Source: an uncultured Collinsella sp. (GTDB taxonomy: Bacteria > Actinomycetota > Coriobacteriia > Coriobacteriales > Coriobacteriaceae). Taken from it: a stretch of 6,057 nucleotides of DNA. The position numbers were made by a program, and so were the translations under genes. The stretch spans positions 1-6,057 of the forward strand of contig CABRZN010000110.1 in the NCBI GenBank assembly GCA_902475445.1, read 5' to 3'. Of this stretch, positions 6,056-6,057 are shown piece by piece. Below the pieces are notes generated by a model that was not told the origin of the DNA, searched no databases, and worked only from the letters and a program-made list of their open reading frames with translations. Position 1 is the stretch's first letter. Every line of letters begins with the position of its first letter.

Positions 6056-6057
6056 GC

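Overview
The window looks like chromosomal DNA from a GC-rich bacterium. The housekeeping genes strongly prefer G or C at the third codon position, Shine-Dalgarno sequences are strong, and a textbook intrinsic terminator is present. A one-chain, clade II type FGAM synthase next to a KdgT-family permease and a 7TM-GGDEF protein would fit a gut actinobacterium of the Coriobacteriia (Collinsella-like). That placement is an inference from style and gene content and was not tested by any search.

Layout, left to right. (1) Bases 2-2728, + strand: the last 908 codons of purL, encoding phosphoribosylformylglycinamidine synthase with the glutaminase domain fused at its C-terminus. The N-terminus lies outside the window. 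(2) Bases 2735-2823: a compact intergenic region with a short tandem repeat, a perfect 10-bp terminator hairpin and then the ribosome binding site of the next gene. (3) Bases 2829-3764, + strand: a complete 311-residue EamA/DMT-family transporter. (4) Bases 3765-3863: a convergent intergenic region with inverted repeats. (5) Bases 3864-5006, - strand: a membrane-bound diguanylate cyclase (7 TM + GGDEF) whose reading frame is cut by an in-frame TGA at 3947-3945, 26 codons before what looks like the ancestral end. (6) Bases 5007-5194: leader and spacer with a long inverted repeat and smaller hairpins. (7) Bases 5195-6055, - strand: the C-terminal 286 codons of a KdgT-family 2-keto-3-deoxygluconate permease, running off the right edge.

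The genes do not form one pathway. purL (de novo purine synthesis), the exporter-like EamA protein, the c-di-GMP enzyme and the sugar-acid permease appear to be separate transcription units. eamA may depend on transcription through the purL terminator, because only 13 bases separate the terminator T-run from its ribosome binding site. The diguanylate cyclase and the permease share a strand but are separated by 188 bp containing a terminator-like hairpin.

The main anomaly is the diguanylate cyclase. All catalytic residues are intact and the allosteric RxxD site is absent. The last helix and strand of the GGDEF fold are still encoded in frame, but behind a stop codon. This suggests a very recent inactivating mutation, a phase-variable or strain-specific allele, a sequencing error or, least likely, readthrough. 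I saw no CRISPR array, transposase, phage gene, rRNA or tRNA, and nothing that forms a clearly new multi-gene system.
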